From Clostridiales bacterium (lineage in GTDB: Bacteria > Bacillota > Clostridia > Christensenellales > CAG-138), in NCBI GenBank assembly GCA_004556165.1, contig SFIR01000010.1, positions 1-51,799 of the forward strand: a DNA stretch of 51,799 bases, written 5' to 3'. Made by a program: the position numbers and the translations under genes. Of the stretch, positions 51,784 to 51,799 are shown in pieces. The first letter of the stretch is position 1, and the number at the start of each line of letters is the position of its first letter. The notes under the pieces were generated by a model. It was not told where the DNA came from, ran no database searches, and saw only the letters and a program-made list of their open reading frames with translations.

Positions 51784-51799
51784 CCATTTTCGCAGAAAA

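Noticed and set aside
1..51799. CRISPR arrays, tRNA genes, insertion sequences and prophage
   Set aside because: None was seen; no regular direct-repeat spacing, no transposase or integrase frames and no tRNA-like cloverleaf were noticed by eye.

Overview
The window looks like a chromosomal segment of an anaerobic, amino-acid-fermenting member of the Clostridia (Firmicutes/Bacillota). The grounds are strong GGAGG-type ribosome binding sites, the dnaG-sigA pair, a complete 3-methylaspartate (glutamate mutase) set, thiolase plus acetate/acetoacetate CoA-transferase genes of butyrate metabolism, several lipoproteins with proline/threonine-rich linkers, and an uptake-type potassium locus with KdpD/KdpE. 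GC content is moderate. I saw no rRNA, tRNA, CRISPR array, transposase or prophage gene. The species cannot be named from the sequence alone.

Layout. Positions 1-4825 (+): a surface/envelope cluster, with a zinc-ribbon membrane protein cut by the window edge, a TPM-domain protein, two small proteins and an Ig-like surface protein. 5046-6218 (-): a lone BMP-family lipoprotein. 6470-6916 (+): a small membrane protein. 6920-13196 (-): metG, sigA, dnaG, then a DUF4363/DUF421 pair. 13546-16210 (+): an SGNH-like protein, a DUF4358 lipoprotein and a DHHW/AlgX-like protein behind a near-consensus promoter. 16283-19761 (+): a heterodimeric ABC exporter with one degenerate and one canonical ATPase site. 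19969-24560 (+): glmS-glmL-glmE-mal behind a TTGACA/TATGAT promoter. These genes convert glutamate to mesaconate through 3-methylaspartate. 24931-26449 (+): a broken InlB-repeat protein gene and an intact lipoprotein. 26517-29199 (-): CoA-transferase subunits and thiolase. 29200-29632: a non-coding region with a MerR-type promoter and a structured element ending in a terminator. 29633-30385 (+): a MerR regulator. 30435-32626 (-): tsaC-rpiB-upp. 32827-33821 (+): a small protein and a lipoprotein. 33928-36402 (-): a large membrane protein. 36593-39544 (+): a TetM/EF-G-like GTPase fused to an NYN nuclease domain, then an XRE regulator. 39708-42427 (-): the TldD/TldE protease pair. 42616-51598 (-): a potassium/cation homeostasis region with kdpE, kdpD, an unknown membrane-anchored protein, a Ktr/TrkA subunit, a TrkH channel, a two-RCK TrkA and a CPA1 antiporter.

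How the parts may work together. The methylaspartate genes and the thiolase/CoA-transferase genes fit glutamate fermentation to acetate and butyrate, but the citramalate steps and the hydroxybutyryl/crotonyl/butyryl steps are not in the window. The potassium region has KdpDE sensors without any kdpFABC pump. A TTAAGAT-type motif, in two pairs with 11-bp phasing upstream of trkH and as single copies upstream of kdpD and of the antiporter gene, suggests that KdpE controls these Trk/Ktr genes. The points most worth following are the GTPase-NYN fusion, the structured element at 29325-29516, the KdpE-box candidate and the small unknown protein between the Ktr subunit and KdpD.
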